Assembly (NCBI RefSeq): GCF_041529975.1
Contig: NZ_CP168030.1
Location: 3,286,001-3,350,000, forward strand
Source: Microbacterium maritypicum
GTDB lineage: Bacteria; Actinomycetota; Actinomycetes; Actinomycetales; Microbacteriaceae
Direction: 5' to 3'
DNA length: 64,000 bases
The notes beneath the pieces were generated by a model. That model was not told where the DNA came from. It did not search any database and saw nothing but the letters and a program-made list of their open reading frames with translations. Position 1 is the first letter of the stretch. Each line of letters begins with the position of its first letter. Below, piece after piece: positions 36,962-46,420 of this stretch. The position numbers and the translations under genes are program-made.

Positions 36962-37765
36962 TCAGGATCCGATCGAGTGGAGGAGGCTGTCGGTGCCGGC
37001 GTTCTGGATGCGCGGGATGGCCGCCACGAGCGCCTGTGTGTAGGGATGCTGCGGGTTTGTGACGATCGCGTCGGCATCGCCGTGCTCGACGATCTCGCCG
37101 CTGCGCATCACGGCCGTGGTGTCGGCGATGTAGCGCACCGCGGCGAGGTTGTGGGTGATGAACAGCACCGAGAGCTCGAGCTCGCGCTGCAGGTCGCGCA
37201 TCAGGTTGAGCACCGCGCCCTGCACCGAGGCGTCGAGGGCGGACGTGATCTCATCCGCGATGATCAGGCGCGGCTTCACCGCGAGGCAGCGGGCGATCGC
37301 GACGCGTTGCCGCATGCCGCCGGACAGGCTCGACGGATGCAACTCCGACACACCGGGCTTCAGCCGCACGAGTTCGAGCAGCTCCTTGACGCCGGCCGCA
37401 CGAGCCTTGGCGTTGCCGGAGCCGTGGGTGGCCAGCGCCTCGTCCAGGGTCTCGCCCACCGACATGCGCGGGTTCAGCGACGAGTACGGGTCCTGGAAGA
37501 TCATCTGCACGTCTCGGGCGTGGGCCCGGCGATCACGGCGTCCGACCGCGAGGTCTTTGCCGTCGAGCAGGATCCGGCCCGACGTCGGCTTCTGGAGCCC
37601 CGCGACCGTGCGTGCGACCGTGGACTTGCCCGATCCGGATTCGCCCACCAGCCCCACCGTCGTGCCGTGCGGCACCGTGAGCGACACGTCGTCCACCGCA
37701 TTCACGGCGTGGGGCCCGCGGCCGAATGTGACCACGAGGTTCTCGATGACGAGATCGGCCATCAT
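36962..37765 (-). CDS. peptide-type ABC transporter ATPase (DppF/OppF-like)
   Basis: 267 residues. Walker A VGESGSGKSTVAR, Q-loop MIFQDPYSSLNPRMSVG, signature LSGGMRQRVAIAR, Walker B PRLIIADEITSALD and the H-loop ITHNLAAV are complete. The C-terminal PQHPYTQALVAAIP is typical of peptide/nickel transporter ATPases. It powers the uptake system together with the ATPase half of the fused protein encoded just upstream; its ATG overlaps that gene's TGA by four bases. The first gene product cleaving the imported compound (M20) follows with no gap. Confidence 0.93.
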   Translation of the reverse strand: MMADLVIENLVVTFGRGPHAVNAVDDVSLTVPHGTTVGLVGESGSGKSTVARTVAGLQKPTSGRILLDGKDLAVGRRDRRAHARDVQMIFQDPYSSLNPRMSVGETLDEALATHGSGNAKARAAGVKELLELVRLKPGVSELHPSSLSGGMRQRVAIARCLAVKPRLIIADEITSALDASVQGAVLNLMRDLQRELELSVLFITHNLAAVRYIADTTAVMRSGEIVEHGDADAIVTNPQHPYTQALVAAIPRIQNAGTDSLLHSIGS

Positions 37766-39687
37766 GCACCCGCCTTCGCGAATTCGTCTTCGTGCACGCC
37801 CACGTCCTGCGGGTGCCAGCACGCCACGCGGCCGGAGCCGTGCGCGACGAGCTGAGGGGTCTCGGTGCGGCAGAGCTCGGTGGCGAACGCACAGCGCGGG
37901 GCGAACGCGCAGCCGACCACCGGCTGCGCGAGGTCCGGCGGCTCGCCGGGGATCGTCGCGAGCGGTGCCGTGCGGTCGGTGTCGAGATCCGGCAGCGACT
38001 CCGCCAGCGCGCGGGTGTACGGATGCGCCAGCCGTTCGGGTTCTGCAAGGTGGCGGACGTCGACGTCTTCGACGATGCGGCCGCCGTACATGACCAGGAT
38101 GCGCTGGCAGAGCTCGGCCAGCACCGCGATGTCGTGCGAGACGACGATCGCCGCTGCCCCGGTCTCCTCGCACTCGCGGCGGAGCAGGGCGAGCACCCGC
38201 TGCTGCACCGTGACGTCGAGCGCCGTGGTGGGCTCGTCGGCGATGATCAGCCGCGGCTTCCCGATCTGCGACATCGCGATGAGCGCACGCTGCCGCATGC
38301 CACCGGAGAACTCGTGCGGGAACTGCTTGGCCCGACGCGCCGGATCGGTGATCGACACGGCAGCCAGAGCGTCGACGGCCGCGGCATCCGCTTCCCGCCG
38401 CGTCGCCTTCTGGTGCACGCGCGGCACCTCGGCGAGCTGCGTGCCCACGCGGAGCGCCGGGTTCAGCGCGGTGAGCGAGTCCTGGAACACGATACCGACC
38501 CTCGTGCCGAGCTTCTTCGCCGCACGCTCGCTCGACAGTCCGGACAGCTCCTCTCCCGCGAAGGTGAGGCGCTGCGCGCTGACGGCGGCCCCGGCCGGAG
38601 CCAGCTGCGCGATCGCCATCATCGTGACGCTCTTGCCGCTGCCGGACTCGCCGACCACGCCGACGATCTCGCCGGGTGCGATGCGGAACGAGACGTCCTG
38701 CACGGGGCGCACCCAGCCGTGCTCACCGGGGAAGGAGACGCTGAGGCCCGCAACGTCCAGCAGCGGTTCCACGTCGTCCCTCCGCTCCTCGACGGCAGTG
38801 GTCGAGGAGACGCGGTCAGGATCGCCGAGCTCGCGGACGCTGAGCGTGCGGGTGCGCCCCCGGCCGCGCATGTGGGAGGCCAGCGCCTCGCCGAACATGC
38901 CGAACATGATTCCGGCGAGCACGACCATCACACCCGGCCCCAAGATCGCGGACGGCTGGCTGTAGACCTGCTCGAAGCCCTCGCTGAGCAGGCGGCCCCA
39001 GTCGTACTCGGGCGGCTGCACGCCGACGCCGAGGAAGCTGAGGCTCGACAGGGCGAGGAGTCCCCCGCCGATCGAGATCGTGACGTTGACGATCACCGGC
39101 TCGGCGATGTTGGGGAGGATGTAGCGGGTGAACTGACGCGTCTTCGACACCCCGAGCAGGCGGGCCGCGGCCAGGTACTCCGAACCCCCGACGCGCGAGG
39201 AGAGGGTCTGTGCGAGGCGGGCGAACGAGGGGGTCATGGTCAGCGCGAGCGCGATCACGGCCGTCGTGGAGCCGGTGCCGAGCAGGATCACTGTGAGCAT
39301 CGCGACCAGCAGCACCGGGAAGGCGAGCCAGGTGTTGATGACCGAGCCGAACATGCGCTGCACGCGCGGACCGGCGACGACCGGCAGCGCACCGAGGATC
39401 AGACCGGCCACGGCACCCAGAGCGGTCGCGGTCAGCGCCATCACGAGCGACAGCCGCGTGGCCACGAGCGTGCGCAGCAGCAGGTCCCGCCCGAGCGCGT
39501 CGGTGCCGAGAGGGTGCTCGGCGCTCGGTGGCTGGAGGAGGTCGGCGGGCGACGGGGTCTCGGCCTGCGTACCCCACAACATCGGGGCGAACACGGCGAG
39601 GAGGGCGAAGATCGCGATGAAGGTCAGCGAGATCAGCGCCATCGGGGACTGCAGCAGCCAGGTGCGCCGCCGGTGCGAGGAGGTCAT
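37762..39687 (-). CDS. fused permease-ATPase of a peptide-type ABC transporter (DppC-DppD fusion)
   Basis: 641 residues. The N-terminal ~280 residues are a DppC-type permease with about six helices and the EAA-like loop YLAAARLLGVSKTRQFTRYI. After a polar linker (about 280-305) a complete DppD-type ATPase follows: Walker A GESGSGKSVT (about 349), signature FSGGMRQRALIA, Walker B RLIIADEPTTALD, and the C-terminal CAFAPRCAFATELC cysteine motif of oligopeptide ATPases. These are usually separate genes. No stop or frameshift lies between the halves. It overlaps both neighbouring genes by four bases. Confidence 0.93.
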   Translation of the reverse strand: MTSSHRRRTWLLQSPMALISLTFIAIFALLAVFAPMLWGTQAETPSPADLLQPPSAEHPLGTDALGRDLLLRTLVATRLSLVMALTATALGAVAGLILGALPVVAGPRVQRMFGSVINTWLAFPVLLVAMLTVILLGTGSTTAVIALALTMTPSFARLAQTLSSRVGGSEYLAAARLLGVSKTRQFTRYILPNIAEPVIVNVTISIGGGLLALSSLSFLGVGVQPPEYDWGRLLSEGFEQVYSQPSAILGPGVMVVLAGIMFGMFGEALASHMRGRGRTRTLSVRELGDPDRVSSTTAVEERRDDVEPLLDVAGLSVSFPGEHGWVRPVQDVSFRIAPGEIVGVVGESGSGKSVTMMAIAQLAPAGAAVSAQRLTFAGEELSGLSSERAAKKLGTRVGIVFQDSLTALNPALRVGTQLAEVPRVHQKATRREADAAAVDALAAVSITDPARRAKQFPHEFSGGMRQRALIAMSQIGKPRLIIADEPTTALDVTVQQRVLALLRRECEETGAAAIVVSHDIAVLAELCQRILVMYGGRIVEDVDVRHLAEPERLAHPYTRALAESLPDLDTDRTAPLATIPGEPPDLAQPVVGCAFAPRCAFATELCRTETPQLVAHGSGRVACWHPQDVGVHEDEFAKAGA

Positions 39688-40706
39688 GCGGTCTCCAGAA
39701 TGGTCGTACGACGGTCGAGGATGGCGAGCACCACATCCACCAGCAGGTTCACGACGAGGATGATCGCCGCGTAGACGATCGCGAGCCCCTGCACGATGCC
39801 GTAGTCCTTGGTGATGATCGCCTGCACGAAGGCACTGCCCATGCCCGGCCAGTTGAAGACCCGCTCGACCAGGACGCTGCCGGCGATCATCGTCGCGAGC
39901 AGGGCGCCGCCGAGGGTCAGGGTGGCGGTGAGCATGTTCGGCAGGGCGTGCCGGAAGTACACCATCGCGGCCGGGAGCCGCTTGGAGCGCGCGGTGCGGA
40001 TGTAGTCGTCGCTGAGCACATTGAGCGCCTCGACACGAGCGATGCGGGACAGCGACGCCGACGCGCCGAGCGCGAGCGCGAGGACGGGGAGGATGTACGA
40101 CTGCGGGCCGCTGATGCCGGCGACCGGGAGGAGCGGGATCGTGATCGCGAACAGCGTCAGCAGTGCGACACCGATCAGATACTCCGGCACGGCGGCGAAG
40201 AAGCCCGTCACCGAGGTGAAGGCGACCTCGACGGGGCGACGGCGGTTGCCGGCGGTGAGGATCGCGATGGCGAGCCCGAGGGGGATCGCGATGAGGAGGA
40301 TCACGATGAACGCGATGCCGGCGAGCTGCACGGTGGCGGGGAGCCGGTACTCCACCAGCTCGTTCACCGATCGTCCGGTGATCAGGGAGACGCCCAGATC
40401 GCCACGGAACACGATGCCCGTCAGATAGTTCCAGAACTGCACGATGAGAGGATCATCGAGCCCGAGCTGCGCCCGGCGCTCCGCCACCACGGATGCCGGT
40501 GCGGTCGGCCCGAGTGCCGCGCGGACCGGGTCTCCCCCGGCGGCGCGGAGGACGACGAACGCCGCCGTCACGATCACGAACATCGCGATGAGCATCCGGC
40601 CGATGCGCCGGAGGAGGAAGGGGATCCAGCGGCCGCCGCCGTGGCGACCACCCCGAGGGGTGGCCACCACGACGGTCTTCGGCCGCGTCACGATCTGCGA
40701 CGTCAT
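39684..40706 (-). CDS. peptide-type ABC transporter permease (DppB-like)
   Basis: 340 residues. A cytoplasmic 35-residue tail is followed by the DppB signature RRIGRMLIAMFVIVTAAFVVLR and about six membrane helices; the EAA-like loop is DYIRTARSKRLPAAMVYFRHALPN. The periplasmic segment between helices 1 and 2 (GGDPVRAALGPTAP) is also typical of peptide/nickel permeases. It starts four bases after the binding-protein stop and overlaps the fused permease-ATPase gene, forming the membrane pair with its permease half. Confidence 0.93.
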   Translation of the reverse strand: MTSQIVTRPKTVVVATPRGGRHGGGRWIPFLLRRIGRMLIAMFVIVTAAFVVLRAAGGDPVRAALGPTAPASVVAERRAQLGLDDPLIVQFWNYLTGIVFRGDLGVSLITGRSVNELVEYRLPATVQLAGIAFIVILLIAIPLGLAIAILTAGNRRRPVEVAFTSVTGFFAAVPEYLIGVALLTLFAITIPLLPVAGISGPQSYILPVLALALGASASLSRIARVEALNVLSDDYIRTARSKRLPAAMVYFRHALPNMLTATLTLGGALLATMIAGSVLVERVFNWPGMGSAFVQAIITKDYGIVQGLAIVYAAIILVVNLLVDVVLAILDRRTTILETA

Positions 40707-40710
40707 CCTG

Positions 40711-42285
40711 TCACTCTGTCACGCGGATCGTGGTCGGAGCGAGGATGCTCTTCGACATGCCGAACTCCACACCGACACCGTAGAAAGTCGACGTCGACGA
40801 GTAGACGGGCAGCACCTCGAGGTTGCGGAACAGGGAGTCCTGCGCAGCCTGCCAGGCGTCGCACGAGTCGGCTCCGGCCAGCGCCTGCGCCTCGCCCACC
40901 AGGTCGAAGTACTCCTGGTTGCTGTTGTAGGTCCAGTTACCGCCGTTGGGCGGGAACTCGCCGCCCAGGATGCCGGCCCAGTCACTCGGGAGGCTGGTGA
41001 AGATCGGCGCCCACACGATGTCCCAGTCGCCACCGGAGAAGATCACGTCGGTGTAGGACGCGGACGGGGTGGGCACAGCATCCACACCGATCTTCTTGAA
41101 CTCGGTCTGCAGCAGTTCGATCGCGGCGGTGACGCCCTGGCTCTCGGATGCCGGGTAGAGCATCAGGATGGACAGCGGCTTGCCGTCCTTCGCGCGGATG
41201 CCGTCGGCACCCTCGACCCAGCCCGCGGCGTCGAGTGCGGCAGCAGCAGCATCCACGTCGTAGTCGGGGATGGCGCCGGAGCTGTCCATGGCGGTGCACG
41301 CGGCGCCGAATTCGGACACGAGTGTCGTGATCTGCTCGCCGCGACCGGCGGAGGCGACAGGCCCGACGGCTTCGCGGTCCACAGCCTGGGCGAGAGCTTC
41401 ACGGACGGCGAGATCGTGGCCGACCCGGCCTTCCGCCTGGTTGAAGAAGATCAGTCCCGGGCGCAGCGGCACCTCGAGTTCTTTCGCGAACTCGGTCTTG
41501 TCGAGCCGGTCGCGCTCGCTGCCGCCGACCTCGGCGACGTTGGCCTCGCCGGTCTGGAGCATGTTGGCGGCGGTCGAATCGCTCTCGATGATCGAGACCT
41601 CCACCGTGCCGGGCAGCCCTGCTGTCTCGCTGGTCGTGTCGTCGGGACCCCAGGTGTAGTCGTCACGCAGCGTGAACGTGTACGACTGCCCCGGGGAGGA
41701 CGCCTTCAACGCGTAGGCGCCGGTGCCGTGGAACTCGGTGTCGAGAACGGCCGGGTCGGCGAGACCGGACGCGCACACGATCGGCAGGGCGCCGATCGTC
41801 TCGGCGAGGAAGCTCTGGGCGTTCGCGCTGGTGAAGGTGACCGTGCGGGCATCGTCGTCCGCCTCGATCGTGAGGCCCTCGGCCGGGAAGTACACGCCCT
41901 TGTACGGCGAGCCCGTCTCGTCGGCCGCGGCGTACTCGAATGTGGACTTGACATCGGTCGCGGTCAACGGCGTGCCGTCGGCGCAGAGGATGCCGTCCTT
42001 GAGCGTGAACTCCACGCCGGTCGTGGTCGACTCCCACGAATCCGCGAGCAGCCCTCGGGGCTCCTCCCCGGTCGGGTAGAAGAGCAGCGACTCGTACCCG
42101 AACGTGGATACGGACTCACTCGCGTTCGTCGCGTTCGTGATCGGGTTGAGCGTTCCGGGATCCGATTGCACGGCGATCTTGATCGTCTGTGCTTCTCCTC
42201 CCCCGGGCTCCGCCGTACCGGCGCAGCCGGACAGGGCGAGGGCCGTCACGCCGACGGCGGCCGCGGCGACAATGCTGCGTCTCAT
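40711..42285 (-). CDS. substrate-binding lipoprotein of the peptide-type ABC transporter
   Basis: 524 residues. Lipobox LSGC near residue 20 and a family-5 solute-binding domain beginning KIAVQSDPGTLNPITNATNA. Family members bind peptides, nickel, opines and various conjugates, so the ligand is not fixed by the family. I chose the second ATG (42285) because GAGAGGAC precedes it; the ATG at 42300 lacks a site. Island motif copy B lies 42 bases upstream in the 102-base gap after the aldehyde dehydrogenase gene, so the transporter section may have its own promoter. Confidence 0.92.
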   Translation of the reverse strand: MRRSIVAAAAVGVTALALSGCAGTAEPGGGEAQTIKIAVQSDPGTLNPITNATNASESVSTFGYESLLFYPTGEEPRGLLADSWESTTTGVEFTLKDGILCADGTPLTATDVKSTFEYAAADETGSPYKGVYFPAEGLTIEADDDARTVTFTSANAQSFLAETIGALPIVCASGLADPAVLDTEFHGTGAYALKASSPGQSYTFTLRDDYTWGPDDTTSETAGLPGTVEVSIIESDSTAANMLQTGEANVAEVGGSERDRLDKTEFAKELEVPLRPGLIFFNQAEGRVGHDLAVREALAQAVDREAVGPVASAGRGEQITTLVSEFGAACTAMDSSGAIPDYDVDAAAAALDAAGWVEGADGIRAKDGKPLSILMLYPASESQGVTAAIELLQTEFKKIGVDAVPTPSASYTDVIFSGGDWDIVWAPIFTSLPSDWAGILGGEFPPNGGNWTYNSNQEYFDLVGEAQALAGADSCDAWQAAQDSLFRNLEVLPVYSSTSTFYGVGVEFGMSKSILAPTTIRVTE

Positions 42286-42326
42286 GGTGTCCTCTCTCAC
42301 GGGTTCCGCACGGTGCGGGTCAACCC

Positions 42327-42344
42327 AATTGAATGTTATGAATT
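42327..42344. promoter_or_regulatory. island motif, copy B
   Basis: AATTGAATGTTATGAATT on the plus strand, between the aldehyde dehydrogenase and the binding-protein gene. Its orientation relative to the gene it precedes is opposite to copy C. Confidence 0.6.
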
Positions 42345-42387
42345 ACTCTTTATTGGCTCGTGTCGCCGGTGTTTCGGGTATGTAACT

Positions 42388-43827
42388 TCACGAGCGATCG
42401 TCGAGGAGGGCAGCGGCGCCCATCACCGACTTGAGCTCGAGGAACTCCTCGAACCCGTGGACACCGCACTCCCGACCGACGCCCGACTGCTTGTATCCGC
42501 CGAAGGGCGCACCGACATCGAGGCCTGCGCCGTTGATGCCGACGGTCCCGGTGCGCATGCGCAGAGCGATGTCGAGGGCGCGTCGAGGGTCGCTCGACCA
42601 CACGCCGCCCGACAGTCCGTAGACGCTGTCGTTGGCCAGGTCGACAGCCTCATCGACCGTGCCGTAGGGGGTGATCGTGAGCACCGGACCGAAGACCTCC
42701 TCGTGGAAGATCCGCATGTCCGGCGTCACATCGGTGAAGATCGTGGGCTGCACGTAGGCGCCGCCTGCCGTCGGTTCGACGATATCGAGACCGCCGGTCA
42801 GCACCTGCGCGCCCTCGTCGATCGCCGTGGCGATGTGCGCCCGGACGCGATCGCGCTGCAGAGCCGAGGCGAGGGGCCCGGTCGCGGTCCCCTCCTCGCG
42901 CGGATCACCGGGGGCCCAGCCCGCGGCGACCTCGAGCGCGGCCTTCTGCCAGGCATCGCGCATGCTCTCCGGTACCAGGACGCGGGTCTGCGCGGCGCAG
43001 GTCTGGCCGGCGTTCGCGAAGCACGAGGCGAGCACTCCCCGCACCGATTCCTCGAGCGGTGCGTCGTCGAGCACGATCGCGGCGGACTTGCCGCCCAGCT
43101 CGAGAGCGACCTTCTTGATGGTCGCCGCCGCGGCGCGAGCCACCTGCTCCCCCACCTGGCGTGAGCCGGTGAAGGTGACCATGTCGACGCCCGGGTGGGC
43201 GACGAGGGGCGAGCCGACTCCTGCGCCGTCGCCGTGCACGATGTTCACGACACCGGCCGGCAATCCGATCTCGCGGAGGATGTCCCCGATGATCGCGGCG
43301 TTGAGAGGGGCGACCTCGCTGGGCTTGAGCACCACCGTGCAGCCCGCGAGAAGGGCGGCGCCGACCTTGAGCACGATCTGGTGCAGCGGGAAGTTCCACG
43401 GGGTGATCGCGGCGACGACGCCGACCGGCTCCGAGACGACGAGGGAGTTCGACACCGCCTCCCGCTCGACGTGCGCGCGGGCGGCATCGGCGAGCATGTT
43501 CAGGTCGGCGATCGCGACCCCGACCTGAGCGGAACGCGCGAACGCGATCGGCGAGCCCATCTCGGCACTGAGGGTCGCGGCGAGAAGCTCACGGTGGCGC
43601 GCCAACCCCTCGGCGAGCGCCTCTACGTAAGCGATCCGCTGCGCCATCGGCGTCGTGGACCAGCTGCCGAACGCGTCCGCGGCCGCAGCCACCGCGCGAT
43701 CGACGTCCGCGGGGCCGCCTGCGACGACGGCGCCGATGACGGTGCCGTCGGCCGGGCTGACGACATCGATCGCCCTGAGGCCATCGACATCTTCCCTGAT
43801 GCCTGCGATGTCGTGCCCGATGGTCAT
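42388..43827 (-). CDS. aldehyde dehydrogenase (NAD(P)+)
   Basis: A 479-residue member of the ALDH superfamily. The nucleophile is Cys277 in AGQTCAAQTR and the general base Glu243 in LELGGKSAAIV; TPWNFPLHQI and FGPVLTITPY are family blocks. It oxidises an aldehyde to the acid. It begins one base after the stop of the ThDP-enzyme gene (TGA-C-ATG). A decarboxylase that makes an aldehyde from a 2-oxo acid would supply its substrate directly. The aldehyde's identity is not readable from the sequence. Confidence 0.93.
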   Translation of the reverse strand: MTIGHDIAGIREDVDGLRAIDVVSPADGTVIGAVVAGGPADVDRAVAAAADAFGSWSTTPMAQRIAYVEALAEGLARHRELLAATLSAEMGSPIAFARSAQVGVAIADLNMLADAARAHVEREAVSNSLVVSEPVGVVAAITPWNFPLHQIVLKVGAALLAGCTVVLKPSEVAPLNAAIIGDILREIGLPAGVVNIVHGDGAGVGSPLVAHPGVDMVTFTGSRQVGEQVARAAAATIKKVALELGGKSAAIVLDDAPLEESVRGVLASCFANAGQTCAAQTRVLVPESMRDAWQKAALEVAAGWAPGDPREEGTATGPLASALQRDRVRAHIATAIDEGAQVLTGGLDIVEPTAGGAYVQPTIFTDVTPDMRIFHEEVFGPVLTITPYGTVDEAVDLANDSVYGLSGGVWSSDPRRALDIALRMRTGTVGINGAGLDVGAPFGGYKQSGVGRECGVHGFEEFLELKSVMGAAALLDDRS

Positions 43828-43828
43828 G

Positions 43829-45496
43829 TCAGACCCCTGCCCGCTGCACGAGGTGCGCGTCGGGCGCGAGCGGAACGGGACGCGGGACGCCCTCATGGAT
43901 GAGGTGCCACGGCGAGGGGAACTCCCCCACCGGCACGTCGATGAGGATCGGCTCGTTCGCGGGGACCGCATCGGCGAGCACACCCGCCAGTTCCTGCGGC
44001 GTGTACGCCCGCGCGGAGCGGATGCCGTACGCGTCGGCCAGCTTGCCGTAGTCGGGGTTCGTCAGGTCGCTGGCGAAGTAGCGCGCGCCGTAGCGGTTCT
44101 TCTGGATGCGGCGCACGTTGCCGTAGAACCCGTCGTGGAAGACGATCGTCACCAGTCCGAGGCCGTAGCGCTTCGCCGTCGACAGCTCCTGCAGGGTCCA
44201 GGAGAATCCGCCGTCGCCGTTGACCGAGACCACCGAGCGGGTGGGATCCGCGGCCTTCACACCCAGCGCCGTCGCGAAGCCGTAGCCCAGCGTGCCCTGG
44301 TAACCGGGGCCGATGTAGGTGCGCGGCTGGTACGCGGGGTAACAGGCGCTGGCCGCGTAGCCGACCTGGGTGAACTCGCTCACGAAGACGCCGTCCTCGG
44401 GCAGCGCACCGCGGATCGCGGCGAGGTACTCGCGCTGCGGGGCGATGTCGTCGAACTGCTCGGCGAGCCAGGAGCGGACGCGGACGAACTCGCTCTCGCG
44501 GGAATCGCGCTGCGGGGACCCCACCTCGGCGGCGAGCGCGGCGAGCGCCAGCCGGGCGTCGGCGTGGAGGGTCTGCACGGCGGCGCGCGGGCCGCCGAGG
44601 TCTGCCTCTTCCGCGTTCACGAGGATCACCGGTGCACCATGGGTGTCCACCTGGGTTCCGAAGGTGGAGACGAAGCGGGTTCCGACCGCCAGTACGAGAT
44701 CGGCGTCCTCACGGAAGGCGCGGAGCGCGAGCGAGTCGAACGCGAGGCGGTGCCGGGCGTCGAGCGCTCCCCGGCCGTTCTCGGTCATCAGCACGGGAAT
44801 CTCCAGCGCCTCAGCGAGCGCCTGCAGAGCGACGGACGCGTTCGAGGCGAGCACTCCGCCGCCGACGACGATCATCGGCCGCCGGGCGGCGAGGAGCCGG
44901 GCCGCCGCGTCGCGGATCTGCTGCTCGTCGGGAACGAGCGGGGCGTCGGCGACCATCTCGGCCGCCGCCATGCGCGAGGTGGCGGCGAGCACGTCCGGCG
45001 GCACCTCGATCGCGACGGGACGCGGGCGGCCGCTGCGCAGCTGCACGAAGGCCTCGCGCACGAGTCCGGGGATCTCGTCGGCGGAGCGGGCGATGCCGGT
45101 CCACTTGGTGAGCCGTTCGAGGATGCCCGTCTGGTCCGGGATCTCATGCAGGGCGCCGAGTCCGCGGCCGATGGCCTTCGAATCGATCTGTCCGGCGATG
45201 AGCAGTATCGGCGAGTTCGCGGAGTAGCCCGTCGCCACACCGGAGAGGGCGTTGAGCACTCCCGGGCCGGGAACGACCATGGCGACACCGACGTCTCCGG
45301 TGCTGCGCGCATACCCGTCTGCCATGTAGGTCGTCGCCTGCTCGTTGCGAGCGCAGATGAAGTCGACCTGGTCGGCGCGGGCATGGAGGGCGTCTGCGGC
45401 GGCATCGAGCTGAACGCCCGGAATGCCGAAGATCCGTGAGACTCCCTGGTTGATGAGGGAGTCTGCGAGCAGATCGCCACCGGTGTGGTCGGTCAT
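43829..45496 (-). CDS. ThDP-dependent 2-oxo acid decarboxylase / acetolactate-synthase-like enzyme
   Basis: 555 residues. Catalytic Glu52 in CARNEQATTYMADGYAR, the central FAD/nucleotide-like domain, and the ThDP-magnesium motif NGDGGFSWTLQELSTAKRY (Asp428) ending in FHDGFYGN. Overall layout matches benzoylformate/arylpyruvate decarboxylases and acetolactate-synthase relatives. Sitting directly before an aldehyde dehydrogenase gene, decarboxylation of a 2-oxo acid to an aldehyde is the simplest reading; carboligation is the alternative. Branched-chain synthesis is unlikely because no small subunit (ilvN) is present. It is the first gene of a seven-gene operon and diverges from a GntR regulator across island motif copy C. 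Confidence 0.85.
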   Translation of the reverse strand: MTDHTGGDLLADSLINQGVSRIFGIPGVQLDAAADALHARADQVDFICARNEQATTYMADGYARSTGDVGVAMVVPGPGVLNALSGVATGYSANSPILLIAGQIDSKAIGRGLGALHEIPDQTGILERLTKWTGIARSADEIPGLVREAFVQLRSGRPRPVAIEVPPDVLAATSRMAAAEMVADAPLVPDEQQIRDAAARLLAARRPMIVVGGGVLASNASVALQALAEALEIPVLMTENGRGALDARHRLAFDSLALRAFREDADLVLAVGTRFVSTFGTQVDTHGAPVILVNAEEADLGGPRAAVQTLHADARLALAALAAEVGSPQRDSRESEFVRVRSWLAEQFDDIAPQREYLAAIRGALPEDGVFVSEFTQVGYAASACYPAYQPRTYIGPGYQGTLGYGFATALGVKAADPTRSVVSVNGDGGFSWTLQELSTAKRYGLGLVTIVFHDGFYGNVRRIQKNRYGARYFASDLTNPDYGKLADAYGIRSARAYTPQELAGVLADAVPANEPILIDVPVGEFPSPWHLIHEGVPRPVPLAPDAHLVQRAGV

Positions 45497-45529
45497 CTGT
45501 TTCCTCTCGTGAGCAGCATTGCGTGATTG

Positions 45530-45558
45530 ACTGTATTAGATACATTCAATTACTGCAA
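45530..45558 (-). promoter_or_regulatory. promoter of the ThDP-enzyme operon
   Basis: On the minus strand -35 TTGCAG (45553-45558) and -10 TACAGT (45530-45535) are separated by exactly 17 bases. Island motif copy C fills that spacer, so a protein bound there would block RNA polymerase. Confidence 0.55.
45535..45551. promoter_or_regulatory. island motif, copy C
   Basis: Reads AATTGAATGTATCTAAT on the minus strand, in the 159-base region between the ThDP-enzyme operon and the GntR regulator gene. This is the natural autoregulatory and operon-control position. Confidence 0.65.
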
Positions 45559-45605
45559 ATAGGAGAATCGCCCTGATCCGCCGCTCCCCGGCGGCGGGGC
45601 GTCCC

Positions 45606-45611
45606 TAGGAT
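45606..45611 (+). promoter_or_regulatory. candidate -10 box for the GntR regulator
   Basis: TAGGAT fits TANNNT and lies 44 bases before the GTG at 45656, which has a GAAGGA site. Confidence 0.4.
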
Positions 45612-45655
45612 GTGAGAGATCCGCTGCAGAACACTGCCCCGACCGAAGGATTCCC

Positions 45656-46384
45656 GTGGCCAGCACCCAGGATGACGCGCGCACCTTCCAGCGTGTCGCG
45701 CCCGCACAGTCCGTCGCCGACCGCGTCGTGACCGAGGTCGAAGCGATGATCAAGTCCGAGGGCCTCACCCCCGGCCACCGCATCGGCACACGACAGGACC
45801 TGTGCGAGCAGTTCGGCGTCGCGCCGGCCACACTCGGCGAAGCGCTGCGCGTGCTGCGCGCCCGCGGCTCCGTCGACCTGCGCCCTGGCCCGGGCGGCGG
45901 CATCTTCGTCGCCGACCAGTCGCCGCTCATCCGCCTCGCCCACAGCGTGCTCCGTCTGCGCCAGACCGGCGCTCCGGTCAACGACGTGATCAAGGTGCTC
46001 GATGCGCTCGACGAGGCGGTCATGCATGACGCCGTCCTGAACCGCACCGATGCGGACATCGCCGACCTCGACGCGGTCATGTCCGACCTCGCCGACCACT
46101 GGCACGACCCGATCGAGGGGCTGCACGGCAACTGGCGGCTGCATCGCCGCATCGCCGAGATCTCGCCGAACGCGGTGCTGCGGACGTTCTACCTCAACCT
46201 CGTCGACTACATCGAGGGCGAGACCGCCGGCGCGGCGGATGAGGACGCACTGGCCGTCCCCGGATTCCGCCAGGACACGGACGAGCGCCTGCACATCCAC
46301 GAGGCACTCATCGATGCGATCCGCAGCAGCGACGTCGAGGCCGGGCGCAAGGCCGTGCTGGACCACCGCACGCTCGGCCGCTGA
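45656..46384 (+). CDS. GntR-family (FadR/FCD-type) transcriptional regulator
   Basis: 242 residues. A winged helix at about 20-85 contains the GntR core (GTRQDLCEQFGVAPATLGEALRVLR) and the wing LRPGPGGGIFVAD. An all-helical FCD ligand domain follows, with His residues in LHGNWRLHRRIAEIS and LHIHEALIDAI that fit the usual metal/carboxylate-binding site. FCD regulators respond to small carboxylic acids. Its position between the two catabolic operons, next to island motif copy C, makes it the best candidate to bind all four motif copies. Whether it represses or activates is not known; motif placement suggests repression. Confidence 0.9.
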   Translation: MASTQDDARTFQRVAPAQSVADRVVTEVEAMIKSEGLTPGHRIGTRQDLCEQFGVAPATLGEALRVLRARGSVDLRPGPGGGIFVADQSPLIRLAHSVLRLRQTGAPVNDVIKVLDALDEAVMHDAVLNRTDADIADLDAVMSDLADHWHDPIEGLHGNWRLHRRIAEISPNAVLRTFYLNLVDYIEGETAGAADEDALAVPGFRQDTDERLHIHEALIDAIRSSDVEAGRKAVLDHRTLGR

Positions 46385-46420
46385 CCGCGGTTCGGTACCG
46401 CGACCGGACGGCGCCCGCGC

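Noticed and set aside
36962..38173. A second fusion, between the two ATPases of the peptide-type transporter
   Set aside because: The open frame upstream of 37765 is antisense-like filler out of frame with the DppD domain; the true DppF start overlaps the upstream stop as ATGA.
43829..45496. Acetolactate synthase of branched-chain amino acid synthesis (ilvB)
   Set aside because: No ilvN or ilvC follows; the gene starts an operon with an aldehyde dehydrogenase and an importer.
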